DNA of 31,999 nucleotides, taken from positions 1-31,999 of the forward strand of contig CAJUJQ010000023.1 in NCBI GenBank assembly GCA_910586575.1, in the 5' to 3' direction. Below are positions 23,461 to 31,870 of this stretch, one piece after another. Source of the stretch: an uncultured Clostridia bacterium (GTDB taxonomy: Bacteria; Bacillota; Clostridia; Oscillospirales; Butyricicoccaceae). A program made the position numbers and the translations under genes. Under the pieces are notes generated by a model. The model was not told the origin of the DNA. It did not search any database and saw only the letters and a program-made list of their open reading frames with translations. Numbering within the stretch: position 1 is the stretch's first letter; every line of letters starts with the position of its first letter.

Positions 23461-24516
23461 ATGACGAAAAAGAACCTGCTTGCAGCGCTGCTCGCCGGCG
23501 CAATGATGTTCTCGCTCGCTGCGTGCGGCGGTGGGAACGGCGGCTCGACCGACAACGGAGGTGCGGCGGCGGACGCTGGCGCGGCTTCGGCCGATGCCGG
23601 TTCGGCTGGCGCGTCCGACGCGGAGACCCCCTACGAAATCAGCATGGTACTGAAAACCAATTCCTCGGAATTCTGGCAGCTGGTGCAGGCTGGTGCGGAA
23701 GCTTACGCGGAGGAGCACCCTGACCTGGTAAAGGTATCCATCAAGGGTCCCCCGTCCGAGTCCTCCTACGATGAGCAGCTGAATATGGTGCAGACCGACC
23801 TGACCGTTGAGAGTTTTGACGGCTATCTGATTGCGCCGCTCCAGTCCGAAGCGATTGCAACCCAGATTGCGGCGACTGACAAGCCGGTTATCGCGTTCGA
23901 TACCCGCATTGAGTCCGACAAGGTTGTCTCCTTCGTCGGCACCGGCAACAAGGAAGCGGCCAAGCAGGGCGCGATTGCTGCGGTAGAAGCGGCAAAGGCA
24001 GCCGGCTGGACCGATATCAAGTGCATCGAGATTGCGGGCGTACAGGGCGACGCGACCAACACCGCACGTATGGAAGGCTTCCGTGAGGGCGTAAACGAGT
24101 CCGGCGGCGAATTCCTGGACGATGAAGTACAGTACGCGAACGCGGTTGCTGACCAGGCGGTTGTCTGCATGGAAGCAATCATGTCCAAGTATCCGGACGG
24201 CGTTGCCATCATCTGCACCAACAACGACGATATGGCGATTGCCGCGGCGCGTACCGCAAGCGTCAACCCGAGCTACGCAAACACCATTTTCCTGGGCTTT
24301 GACGGCCAGATTTCGGCTTGCGAAGCGGTTGTAGCAGGCCAGCTGACCATGACCGCCGCGCAGAACAACTTTGACATCGGCTACAAGGCTGTTGAAACCA
24401 TGGTGCGCCATCTCCAGGGCGAGACCGTTGAGGAGTTTGTCGATACCGGCACGGAAATCATTACCAAGGACAACGCACAGGCACGCATCGACCGCATGAG
24501 CGGCTATCTGAAATAA
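23461..24516 (+). CDS. Sugar/cyclitol ABC transporter substrate-binding lipoprotein 1
   Basis: A 351-aa binding protein of the RbsB/Peripla_BP_4 type, anchored outside the membrane. Lipobox LAAC has Cys22, followed by a Gly/Ala/Asp/Ser linker to about residue 55. Conserved features are a first strand with LKTNSSEFWQ, DGYLIAPLQSEAIATQ, PVIAFDTRI, VQGDATNTARMEGF, ICTNNDDMAIAAA and FLGFDGQ. ATG 23461 is preceded by AAAGGAAGAG; upstream codons in frame belong to the leader. It is clearly paralogous to the protein at 27160. The IolG gene downstream suggests inositol or a related polyol as ligand; this is inference. Confidence 0.92.
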   Translation: MTKKNLLAALLAGAMMFSLAACGGGNGGSTDNGGAAADAGAASADAGSAGASDAETPYEISMVLKTNSSEFWQLVQAGAEAYAEEHPDLVKVSIKGPPSESSYDEQLNMVQTDLTVESFDGYLIAPLQSEAIATQIAATDKPVIAFDTRIESDKVVSFVGTGNKEAAKQGAIAAVEAAKAAGWTDIKCIEIAGVQGDATNTARMEGFREGVNESGGEFLDDEVQYANAVADQAVVCMEAIMSKYPDGVAIICTNNDDMAIAAARTASVNPSYANTIFLGFDGQISACEAVVAGQLTMTAAQNNFDIGYKAVETMVRHLQGETVEEFVDTGTEIITKDNAQARIDRMSGYLK

Positions 24517-24875
24517 TTTCATACCTATACTGGCCTGCACTAGGCTAATTCCGGGAGGGGGCAGCCTCTCCCGGCTGCCCCCGGAAGTGGAGCTTCTCTT
24601 AATCATCTTTTTCTCCTAAAATTACCGCTTCTCACTTCTCACATTCCCTCGCAAAATTACCACGTTGCCGGGGGCAGACCCTTTTTTAGGAACGATTTGG
24701 CGGCCGGGATAAAATCCGGCGACAATGAATTTACATCGTACCCCCGTCCCGCCCGCAGGCGAGATAAGGCTTTTACGCAATTTTTTCTCAAAAAAATTGC
24801 GGGAGTCCAGAGGGCGGCGCCCTTTGGCGCTCGCCGCGCAGGCGACATTCAAAATTATAAGGAGCTGGAATTTCA
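24517..24875. other. Intergenic region with hairpins and dispersed repeat
   Basis: A 359-bp gap without a gene. A strong hairpin (GGGGGCAGCC/GGCTGCCCCC, 24557-24582) lacks a T-tract next to it and may act as an attenuator. The dispersed repeat at 24776-24845 follows. Short open frames on both strands are repeat-derived. Confidence 0.55.
24776..24845. repeat. Dispersed repeat, also present at the right window edge
   Basis: CGCAATTTTTT (24776-24786) pairs with AAAAAAATTGCG (24790-24801). GGAGTCCAGAGGG and CCCTTTGGCGCTCGCCGCGC follow, with CCAGAGGG/CCCTTTGG forming a second hairpin. The part from 24802 onward matches the reverse complement of 31961-31999. Confidence 0.8.
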
Positions 24876-25883
24876 ATGAAAGTTGGCATCATCGGCGCTG
24901 GCCGTATCGGCAAGGTTCACGCCAAGAATATCTCTATGTTTGTCCCCGAGATGGAAATCAAAACCATCGCGGATCCCTTCATGAACGCTGACACCGAGGC
25001 ATTCGCTAAGAAGTGCGGCATTCCCAACACCACCAAGGACGCGAATGACATCTTAAATGACCCCGAAATCGAGGCCGTCCTCATCTGCTCGTCCACCGAT
25101 ACCCATTCCAAGTACATCATCGAGGCTGCTAACGCCGGGAAGCACATTTTCTGCGAAAAGCCGATTGATTATGACCTGAAGAAAGTCCATGAGGCAATCG
25201 ACACCGCGAAAAAGGCGGGCGTCAAGCTCCAAATCGGTTTCTGCCGCCGCTTCGACCACAACCACCGCGCTGTTTATGACATGGTGCGTGACGGCAAGGT
25301 CGGCAAGGTCAACATCATCAAAATTTCCTCCCGCGACCCCGAGCCGCCCCCGGTATCCTATGTCAAGGTTTCCGGCGGCATCTTCTACGACATGATGATC
25401 CATGACTTCGATATGGCACGCTTTTTGGCAGGCTCCGAGGTCACCGAGGTCCACGCGGTCGGCTCCGTGCTGGTCGATCCCGGCATCGGCGAAGCAGGCG
25501 ACGTGGATACCGCGCTCGTAACCCTCAAGTTCGAGAACGGCGCAATCGGCGTGATTGACAACAGCCGTAAGGCAGTGTATGGTTATGACCAGAGGGTTGA
25601 GGTCTTTGGCTCGGAAGGCTGCGCCCAGAATGAGAACGATATCCCCAATACCGCTGTCCTGTCCACCGCCGACGGCACCACCTACGGCACCGCTTACAAG
25701 GTCATGTGGGACCGTTACACCGGCGCGTTCGTCAGCGAGATGCAGGCATTTGCCGACGCGGTCGCCAACGACAAGGAAACCCCGGTGACCGGCGAAGACG
25801 GTTTGTATCCCGTTCTCATGGCTGCCGCTGCTACCAAGTCCCTGCACGAAGGCCGCCCCGTTAAGATTTCGGAGGTAGAATAA
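24876..25883 (+). CDS. iolG: Inositol 2-dehydrogenase (Gfo/Idh/MocA family)
   Basis: A 335-aa NAD-dependent oxidoreductase that would oxidise myo-inositol to 2-keto-myo-inositol in the cytoplasm. The Rossmann motif GIIGAGRIGKVHAKN is at residues 4-18, CEKPID with Lys95 at 93-98, and GGIFYDMMIHDFDMARF supplies Asp172 and His176. These correspond to the K97, D172 and H176 catalytic set of Bacillus IolG. RDPEPPPVSYVKVSGG and SRKAVYGYDQRVEVFG resemble rhizobial-type inositol dehydrogenases as I recall them. RBS AAGGAG precedes the ATG. It ends 2 bp before the isomerase gene. Another cyclitol or sugar substrate is possible within this family. Confidence 0.88.
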   Translation: MKVGIIGAGRIGKVHAKNISMFVPEMEIKTIADPFMNADTEAFAKKCGIPNTTKDANDILNDPEIEAVLICSSTDTHSKYIIEAANAGKHIFCEKPIDYDLKKVHEAIDTAKKAGVKLQIGFCRRFDHNHRAVYDMVRDGKVGKVNIIKISSRDPEPPPVSYVKVSGGIFYDMMIHDFDMARFLAGSEVTEVHAVGSVLVDPGIGEAGDVDTALVTLKFENGAIGVIDNSRKAVYGYDQRVEVFGSEGCAQNENDIPNTAVLSTADGTTYGTAYKVMWDRYTGAFVSEMQAFADAVANDKETPVTGEDGLYPVLMAAAATKSLHEGRPVKISEVE

Positions 25884-25885
25884 TT

Positions 25886-26674
25886 ATGGCACTGAGAAAA
25901 TGCGCCTGTATTGACACCCTGTACACCGAGCTGGATTGGCTCGACCGCTTCCAGGCAGCCAAGGACGACGGCTTCGAGGCCGTAGAGTTCTGGGACTGGC
26001 GCATCCGGGACCTGGACGCGACCCGCGCAGCCGCCGAAAAGGCGGGCATTGCGATTTCCGGCTTCAACGGCGACGCGGATTACTCGCTCGTTGACCCCAC
26101 CCACAAGGAAAAGTACATTGATTACCTCAAGCAGTCCATCGCGGCGGCGAAGAAGGTCGGCGCTTCCAGCGTCACCATCCATTCCAACGCGCTGGGCGAG
26201 GGCGGCATCGTGGTCAACCACTATGACGAGCTGTCCCACACGGTCAAGCTCTGCTCAATGTACGACATGCTGCTCGAATGCGCCAAGCTTGCCGAGCGGG
26301 AGGAAATCAACCTCAACCTTGAGGCGCTCAACATCACCACCGACCATGTCGGCAACTTCCTCGCCACCACCCAGATGGGCGCGGAAATCTGCCGCCTGAT
26401 TGGCTCCCCGCGCCTGAAGCTGCTTTACGATGTATACCACATGCAGATTAATGAAGGCTGCATTTGCGATACCATTTCCCAGTACGGCGACCAGTTCGGA
26501 CATATCCACATTGCCGACGCACCGGGCCGCCACGAGCCGGGTACCGGCGAAATCAACTATACCAAGGTGATCCGCCACCTCGAAGCCTGCGGCTACACCG
26601 GCCGCGTCGGTTACGAGCTGTTCCCGTCCACTGACACCAAGACCGCCGTGAAGGCGATTATGGAGCACTGCTAA
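25886..26674 (+). CDS. Hydroxypyruvate isomerase-like sugar isomerase/epimerase (TIM barrel)
   Basis: A 262-aa AP-endonuclease-2-type TIM barrel. The metal ligands of the Hyi family can be placed: Glu146 in NLEALN, Asp182 in YDVYHMQ, His207 in GHIHIAD and Glu244 in GYELFP. GRHEPGTGEINY is a strong Hyi/OtnI signature. RBS GGAGGT lies in the end of iolG. In this context it may isomerise a keto-inositol or a downstream keto-acid (compare IolI and IolE, same fold), but sequence alone favours the hydroxypyruvate-isomerase branch. Translationally coupled to iolG. Confidence 0.86.
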   Translation: MALRKCACIDTLYTELDWLDRFQAAKDDGFEAVEFWDWRIRDLDATRAAAEKAGIAISGFNGDADYSLVDPTHKEKYIDYLKQSIAAAKKVGASSVTIHSNALGEGGIVVNHYDELSHTVKLCSMYDMLLECAKLAEREEINLNLEALNITTDHVGNFLATTQMGAEICRLIGSPRLKLLYDVYHMQINEGCICDTISQYGDQFGHIHIADAPGRHEPGTGEINYTKVIRHLEACGYTGRVGYELFPSTDTKTAVKAIMEHC

Positions 26675-27030
26675 TCAAAATCCGCTTTCTTCCTGATACA
26701 AATTCCGTGCACCGGTTTGTGCATTCTCAACAAACCGGTGCGGATACGGAATCGGGCACGGAAGCAGGTTTTTCCCTTATAAACGGGATTCCAAAGCGAA
26801 AACTGTCGAAAAACTGCATTAATAATCCGCGTTCTTTTCGCGGTGTGCTTTTTTGTGCATTTCACCACAAACCGCCTTAAAAAGCAATGATTTTCGCTCG
26901 CTGGGCCGAAAAAGCACGAAAAAAGCACAGTGCACAGCCAAAGAACGCCAAAATTGAAAAATTCAAGTGGTGAAATGTACAAAACATCTTGGCACAAAAT
27001 GGGCAATTTTCATGGAATCCCTGTGAGGTC

Positions 27031-27059
27031 TTGACGAATCGCGGGAAATTGATTATGAT
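27031..27059 (+). promoter_or_regulatory. Promoter of the second binding-protein gene
   Basis: TTGACG (27031-27036) and TATGAT (27054-27059) spaced by 17 bp. Start near 27066. Confidence 0.8.
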
Positions 27060-27070
27060 ATATACGTAAG

Positions 27071-27096
27071 CTGAAACGTGCAGAAGCACGTTTCAG
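27071..27096. promoter_or_regulatory. Start-site inverted repeat (operator or 5' RNA hairpin)
   Basis: CTGAAACGTGC and GCACGTTTCAG form a perfect 11-bp stem with loop AGAA, beginning about 5 nt after the predicted start. It contains GTGCAGAAGCAC, the same pattern as the palindrome at 22990-23001. It could be a repressor site, an mRNA-stabilising 5' hairpin, or both. Confidence 0.65.
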
Positions 27097-27159
27097 AATC
27101 CACTTTATTCCGGGCGAAGTGAGAAGCGCTCTGGGAGAAGAAAAAGAGAGGTATATGTT

Positions 27160-28185
27160 ATGAAGAAAATCCTTGCGATGCTGCTTGCGGGTATGATGGT
27201 CATGAGCCTTGCAGCCTGCGGCGGCGGTGACAGCGCCGGTTCCGGCGATCAGGGCGGCGCTCAGGCGGACGCGGGTGCTCCCGCGGCAGACGGCGGCGAA
27301 GGCTACAACATCGACGTCATCCTCAAGACCACCGCTTCCGAATACTGGGGCTACGTACAGGCCGGTGCGCTGGCATACAATGCCGACCATCCGGAGGTCG
27401 TGGTTGACGTCAAGGGCGCAACCTCTGAGACCGCTTACGACGAACAGCTGAACATGATTGACACCGATCTCAACTCGGGCAAGTATGACGGCTTTGTTAT
27501 CGCGCCGCTGCAGGCGGATATGGTTTCCAACCAGCTCGCGAACACCGATAAGCCGGTGGTCGCGGTTGATACCAACATCCCCTCTGACAAGGTCCTTTCC
27601 TTTGTCGGCACCTCCAACGAGGACGCCGCGAAGATGGGCGGCGAAAAGGCGGTTGAGGCCGCGAAGGCTGCCGGCTGGACCGAAATCAAGGCGATTGCGA
27701 TTTCCGGCGTACAGGGCGACGGCACGGCTACAGCCCGTCTGACCGGTTATCAGAACGGCGTCAACGCTGCCGGCGGTGAGTTCCTTGAGGGCGAAATCCA
27801 GTATGCGGACGCGGTTGCCGATAAGGCGGTTGCCTGCATGGAAGCTGTGATGCAGAACCATCCGGAAGGCATTGCGATTATCTGCTGCAACAACGACGAT
27901 ATGGCGATGGCGGCAGCACGCGCGGCCAAGGGCAACGCGGCTTACGAGAACACCATTTTCGTTGGCTTTGACGGCATCCAGTCTGCCTGCAACGCAATCC
28001 TCGCGGGCGAAGAGACCATGTCTGTTGCACAGGAAGCTTATGACATGGGCTACAAGGCGGTTGAGGCTGTCGTAGAGGTTCTGAACGGCGGCACGCTGGA
28101 CGAGTTCATCGACTCCGGCTGCTCGGTTGTCACCGCTGACAACGCGCAGGAACGCCTCGATACCCTGAAGGGCTACCTGGGCTAA
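27160..28185 (+). CDS. Sugar/cyclitol ABC transporter substrate-binding lipoprotein 2
   Basis: A 341-aa RbsB-type lipoprotein (lipobox LAAC, Cys20, then an Ala/Gly/Asp linker). It is a close paralogue of the protein at 23461: YDEQLNM, IAPLQ, VSFVGT/LSFVGT, GVQGD, NNDDMA and FVGFDG recur at the same places, and whole segments differ only by conservative changes. RBS AGAGAGG precedes the ATG. It has its own promoter and is followed by a hairpin that probably limits read-through to the ATPase and permease, the usual way to make more binding protein. The ligand is unknown; inositol-like polyols are the best guess from iolG. Confidence 0.92.
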   Translation: MKKILAMLLAGMMVMSLAACGGGDSAGSGDQGGAQADAGAPAADGGEGYNIDVILKTTASEYWGYVQAGALAYNADHPEVVVDVKGATSETAYDEQLNMIDTDLNSGKYDGFVIAPLQADMVSNQLANTDKPVVAVDTNIPSDKVLSFVGTSNEDAAKMGGEKAVEAAKAAGWTEIKAIAISGVQGDGTATARLTGYQNGVNAAGGEFLEGEIQYADAVADKAVACMEAVMQNHPEGIAIICCNNDDMAMAAARAAKGNAAYENTIFVGFDGIQSACNAILAGEETMSVAQEAYDMGYKAVEAVVEVLNGGTLDEFIDSGCSVVTADNAQERLDTLKGYLG

Positions 28186-28420
28186 AATAAGCTCTTTTCC
28201 AAGTGAAGAATTTGAGAGATTGCCCCTGTACCTGCATGGGTGCAGGGGCAACCTTTACAGCAAACGGCATTTCCTACGCACTGTTTTGTGCAATTTGTAC
28301 AAAATAAACGGCCGTTTGTTGTTACCGAGAACCAGACGTATGACCGGAAGCGCGGGGGAGCGGTTCGCCGCCCCGTAGCGCTTTCACTAAAATCTCGGAT
28401 GAAAATAGGTGAATGATTGA
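28186..28420. other. Structured gap between binding-protein and ATPase genes
   Basis: It holds three nested or successive structures: the hairpin at 28220-28251; CAAACGGC (28261-28268) inverted as GCCGTTTG (28311-28318) around a near-palindrome at 28284-28304 (TTTTGTGCAA/TTGTACAAAA); and AAGCGC/GCGCTT (28348-28383) enclosing GCGG-TTCG-CCGC. No promoter is recognised. Confidence 0.6.
28220..28251 (+). terminator. Intra-operon hairpin (attenuator)
   Basis: A 13-bp stem with one G-U pair, TTGCCCCTGTACC (28220-28232) with GGTGCAGGGGCAA (28239-28251), followed by CCTTTACAG. The T-tract is short, so partial termination is likely. Confidence 0.65.
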
Positions 28421-29929
28421 ATGAGTGAATATGTAGTTGAACTGAAAAACGCGGTGAAACGCTTCCCCGGCGTTCTCGCGCTCAACCAGATGCACCTCGC
28501 GGTCAAGCCGGGCGAAATCCTGGGCCTGATTGGTGAGAACGGCGCGGGCAAGTCCACGCTGATCAAGGTGCTGACCGGCGTACATCAGCCCGACGAGGGC
28601 GAGATTTATGTCAACGGCGAGAAGAAGGCTTTCAAAAACCCGAACGAATCGGCGGCAGCCGGTATCGCCTGTGTGTACCAGGAGCTGAACATTGAGAAGC
28701 TGCTGAGCATCACCGACAATATCTTTATCAACAAGTGGATCAAGGGGCCGGGCGGCCTGCTTGATTACAATGCAATGCACAAAAAGGCCAAAGAGGTCAT
28801 GGCTTCCCTCGGTCAGGACGTAGACCCGACCAAGGCGGCAGGCACTTTCGGCATGGGCGTGCAGCAGATGATTGAGATCGCCAAGGCGGTCCTCATCGAT
28901 GCGAAAATGATTATTATGGACGAGCCGACCTCCTCCCTGGGCGAAAAAGAGGTAGAGCAGCTGATGAAAACCTGCCGGGACCTCAAGAGCCGCGGCATCG
29001 GCATCGTCTTTGTATCCCACAAGCTCGAGGAGCTGTTTGAGCTGTGCGACCGCGTGACGGTTATCCGCGACGGCCAGTACATCGACACCCGCGACATTTC
29101 CGGCTGGGACAACGACTCCCTGATTACCGCGATGGTAGGCCGTTCACTCGACAACCAGTTCCCCAAGGAATTCGGCACCAAGTCGGCGCGGCCCACCTTG
29201 AGCGTCAAGGGCCTGATGGAAGCGGGCGTGCTGAACAACGTATCGTTTGACGCCTACGGCGGGCAGATCCTGGGCTTTGCGGGCCTGGTCGGCGCGGGGC
29301 GCACCGAGACCATGCGCGCGATTTTCGGCGCGGACCCGATTGACGGCGGCACGGTCGAAATCAAGGGTAAGCCTGTCCAGATTAAAAGCCCCCGCCAGGC
29401 CATCAACGCGGGTATCGCGTTCCTGACCGAGGACCGCAAGGGGCAGGGCCTGGTGCTGGCGGAGAGCATCCGCAACAACCTCATCCTTGCGAACCTCAAG
29501 GGTTTCTGCAACGGCCCGTTCCTCAACCAGAAAAAGATTGAGGAAGAGGGACAGAAGAACATCAGCTCCCTGCGCATCAAAACCCCGTCGATTGACGAGA
29601 TTGTCGGTCAGCTTTCGGGCGGCAACCAGCAAAAGGTGGTTATCGGCAAGTGGGTCAACACCGACTCTGAGATTTTCATCTTTGACGAGCCGACCCGCGG
29701 CATCGATGTTGGCGCGAAGGTCGAGGTTTACAATGTCATGAACAGCCTGGTCAAGGCGGGCAAGTGCGTCATCATGGTATCGTCCGAAATGCCGGAAATC
29801 CTGGGCATGAGCGACCGCGTCATCGTGATGCGCGGCGGCGAGGTTATGGCGGATGTGGACCGTGACAGCAAACATTTCAATCAGGAAAGCCTTATGAAGG
29901 CAGCTTGGGGAGGTAAATTAGATGACTAA
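28421..29929 (+). CDS. Sugar ABC transporter ATP-binding protein (RbsA/MglA type, double ATPase)
   Basis: A 502-aa ATPase with two nucleotide-binding domains. The first has Walker A GENGAGKST at residues 38-46 and Walker B IIMDEPTSSLG. Its signature is degenerate (FGMGVQQMIEIAKA). The second has a degenerate Walker A (GLVGAGRTET, near residue 290) but an intact LSGGNQQKVVIGKW and Walker B (FIFDEPTRGIDVGAK). This asymmetry is normal for ribose/galactose-type importers. RBS AGGTGA lies 8 nt before the ATG. It overlaps the permease gene by 8 bp. It serves the binding proteins encoded upstream. Confidence 0.94.
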   Translation: MSEYVVELKNAVKRFPGVLALNQMHLAVKPGEILGLIGENGAGKSTLIKVLTGVHQPDEGEIYVNGEKKAFKNPNESAAAGIACVYQELNIEKLLSITDNIFINKWIKGPGGLLDYNAMHKKAKEVMASLGQDVDPTKAAGTFGMGVQQMIEIAKAVLIDAKMIIMDEPTSSLGEKEVEQLMKTCRDLKSRGIGIVFVSHKLEELFELCDRVTVIRDGQYIDTRDISGWDNDSLITAMVGRSLDNQFPKEFGTKSARPTLSVKGLMEAGVLNNVSFDAYGGQILGFAGLVGAGRTETMRAIFGADPIDGGTVEIKGKPVQIKSPRQAINAGIAFLTEDRKGQGLVLAESIRNNLILANLKGFCNGPFLNQKKIEEEGQKNISSLRIKTPSIDEIVGQLSGGNQQKVVIGKWVNTDSEIFIFDEPTRGIDVGAKVEVYNVMNSLVKAGKCVIMVSSEMPEILGMSDRVIVMRGGEVMADVDRDSKHFNQESLMKAAWGGKLDD

Positions 29930-30908
29930 GAGCAAAAAATCCAGCAATTTGATGAGCTATGCCGGTACCGTCGGCGCGCTGCTCATTTTGTGCGTTATCC
30001 TTACGATTGCTTCACCGAACTTTCTGAAGTTCTCGAACTTTATGTCCATCCTGAAGCAGACGCCGTTTACGGCGCTGACGGCCTGCGGCATGCTGTTCTG
30101 CCTGATTACGGCAGGCATCGACCTTTCGGTCGGCGCGAACGCGACGTTCTGCGCGTGTGTCGCCGGTATGATGATCCAGCGCGGCATTACGACGAATTCC
30201 TTTGTGCTCGTTATCGTTGCCCTGATCGTCGGTACGCTGATCGGCTTCATCAACGGCACCCTGCTGACTCGCCTGCACCTGCCCCACCCCTTCGTTTCCA
30301 CGCTGGGCATGAAGAACGTCCTTTGGGGCGCGTCCCTGTGGATTACCGGTTCGCAGATGGTTTCCTTCTCCGGCCTTGACGGTGTTATGTGGCTTGGCGC
30401 TGCTGATGTTGGCGGCGTTCCGGTCAGCTTCATCATCCTGCTGATCCTGTACGTTATCATGCATGTCCTGCTGACCCGGACTTCGCTGGGCCGCTCCATT
30501 TACTGCGCAGGCGGCAACATGGAAGCAACCCGCCTTTCCGGTATCAACTCCGCAAACGTCCTGACCTTCTGCTATACGCTGTCCGGCTTTATGGCGGCGC
30601 TGGCAGGCGTGGTATCCATTGGCCGTTCCGGTATCTGCAACGGCGTTAATGCGATCCAGCCTTACGATACCGACGCGATTGCAAGCTGCATCATCGGCGG
30701 CGCATCGTTCAACGGCGGCAAGGGCACGATGATTGGCACCATGATCGGCGCGCTGATTATCATCACCCTGCGTAACGGCTTCACCCTGTTGTCCATCTCC
30801 TCTGCGGTACAGAACATGGTACTCGGCCTGGTTATCATCGGCGCGGTCCTGCTCGACGTTACCCGTGAGCGCATGGAAGCAAAGGCACGCCGCATGGCTG
30901 CCAAGTAA
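29922..30908 (+). CDS. Sugar ABC transporter permease (RbsC type)
   Basis: A 328-aa inner-membrane permease with about eight to ten helices. AGIDLSVGA in the N-terminal third and ASCIIGGASFNGGKGTMIGTMIGAL in the C-terminal third are hallmarks of the BPD_transp_2 (RbsC) family. RBS GGGGAGGT lies inside the end of the ATPase gene, and the ATG overlaps that gene by 8 bp. Only one permease gene is present, so the channel is presumably a homodimer. A terminator follows. Confidence 0.94.
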   Translation: MTKSKKSSNLMSYAGTVGALLILCVILTIASPNFLKFSNFMSILKQTPFTALTACGMLFCLITAGIDLSVGANATFCACVAGMMIQRGITTNSFVLVIVALIVGTLIGFINGTLLTRLHLPHPFVSTLGMKNVLWGASLWITGSQMVSFSGLDGVMWLGAADVGGVPVSFIILLILYVIMHVLLTRTSLGRSIYCAGGNMEATRLSGINSANVLTFCYTLSGFMAALAGVVSIGRSGICNGVNAIQPYDTDAIASCIIGGASFNGGKGTMIGTMIGALIIITLRNGFTLLSISSAVQNMVLGLVIIGAVLLDVTRERMEAKARRMAAK

Positions 30909-30939
30909 GCATCCACAAAACCCCAATATGCAGCTTTTT

Positions 30940-30970
30940 CCAGCCCGCTGAAAAGCGGGCTGGCTTTTTG
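30940..30970 (+). terminator. Intrinsic terminator of the sugar operon
   Basis: A 9-bp stem, CCAGCCCGC (30940-30948) with GCGGGCTGG (30955-30963), is followed by CTTTTTG, 32 bp after the permease stop codon. Confidence 0.92.
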
Positions 30971-31012
30971 CGCGCCGTGAAGCATTTCCCCGGAAATATC
31001 AGCAAAACCCCC

Positions 31013-31041
31013 TGTTCATTCCAGCCGGAATGTGCTATAAT
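31013..31041 (+). promoter_or_regulatory. Extended -10 promoter of the carboxypeptidase gene
   Basis: TGCTATAAT (31033-31041) is a full extended -10. TGTTCA (31013-31018) is a weak -35 at 17-bp spacing. Confidence 0.65.
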
Positions 31042-31069
31042 GATATCGATTTATTAGGAAAAGAAGTGG

Positions 31070-31870
31070 ATGGGTATGCGTAAAAAAAGGATTGTCCTGT
31101 TCCGGCGGCTGCTGGTTGCGGCGGTTTTTGCGGCTGTCCTGGTGGTTTTATTCTTTGGGGGACGGGCCGTTTTCGGGGCGGTAAAAGGGCTGCTTTCCAA
31201 GGGTGCACCCGCGTCAGGGGAGCCGCGCTACAACGGCGAGCCGGTCAGCGTGAAGGAGTATATCAACGACGACCTCGACCGCCCCGCAGTGGACTGGAAC
31301 CTGATGCTGGTCAGCGAGCAATACCCGCTGGCAGAGGGTTATGTGCCGGTCCTGGCGACGGTGCGGACCCGCTGGCAGGTGGATGAACGCATAGCGGATG
31401 CGGTGGAAAGGATGCTGGACGACTGCAAGGAAGCGGGCTTTAACCCGATTATTTGCTCGGCGTTCCGCTCGGTGGGGAAGCAGGGGGAGCTGTTCGCCGA
31501 CCGCATGAGCCGCAGCCAGCAGGGCGGGCTTGACCAGGAAGCCGCCATGCAGGACGCGGCGGAGATTGTAGCCGTACCCGGCTCAAGCGAGCATCACACG
31601 GGGCTTGCGCTGGATATCGTATCCTATGATTACCAGCTGCTCGACGAGGGGCAGGAGCGGACGCCGGAAAACCAATGGCTGCGCGAGCACTGCGCGGACT
31701 ATGGTTTCATCGTGCGCTACCCGGACGGGAAAACGACCGAAACCGGGATTATTTACGAGCCGTGGCACTTCCGCTATGTAGGGAAGAAAGCGGCAAGGGA
31801 GATTATGGAGGAAGGGCTTACGCTGGAGGAATATCTGGGCGCAGTGCCGGAAAACGGAGGGAAAAAGTGA
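31070..31870 (+). CDS. D-alanyl-D-alanine carboxypeptidase, VanY family, membrane-anchored
   Basis: A 266-aa zinc LAS-type peptidase that trims the terminal D-Ala of peptidoglycan stem peptides outside the cell. A basic start (MRKKRIVLFRR) and one hydrophobic helix (about residues 12-37) make an N-terminal anchor. The catalytic domain shows CSAFRSVGKQGELF, SEHHTGLALD at residues 173-182 (SxHxxGxAxD zinc motif) and EPWHFRYVG at 230-238 with the catalytic Glu and third zinc His. RBS AGGAAAAG precedes ATG 31070; ATG 31076 is possible. There are no vanHAX genes nearby, so it is probably a housekeeping wall enzyme. Its stop overlaps the start of the next gene by 3 bp (GTGA). Confidence 0.93.
   Translation: MGMRKKRIVLFRRLLVAAVFAAVLVVLFFGGRAVFGAVKGLLSKGAPASGEPRYNGEPVSVKEYINDDLDRPAVDWNLMLVSEQYPLAEGYVPVLATVRTRWQVDERIADAVERMLDDCKEAGFNPIICSAFRSVGKQGELFADRMSRSQQGGLDQEAAMQDAAEIVAVPGSSEHHTGLALDIVSYDYQLLDEGQERTPENQWLREHCADYGFIVRYPDGKTTETGIIYEPWHFRYVGKKAAREIMEEGLTLEEYLGAVPENGGKK

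Larger units (their letters stand above)
26675..27159. promoter_or_regulatory. Regulatory intergenic region before the second binding protein
   Basis: A 485-bp gap without a gene. It contains an 11-bp hairpin (GCACCGGTTTG/CAAACCGGTGC, 26709-26741), an inverted pair GTGCATTTCACCAC (26855-26868) and GTGGTGAAATGTAC (26967-26980), several TTTTGTGC-like motifs, a good promoter (27031-27059) and a hairpin or operator at the start site (27071-27096). Confidence 0.6.

Noticed and set aside
24622..24879. Short open frames on both strands upstream of iolG
   Set aside because: They are read out of the dispersed repeat and its hairpins, and similar peptides arise at the other repeat copy at the right edge.
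31070..31870. VanY-type gene as part of a vancomycin-resistance cluster
   Set aside because: No vanR/S, vanH, D-Ala-D-Lac/Ser ligase or vanX is nearby. Single VanY-like carboxypeptidases are common housekeeping wall enzymes.
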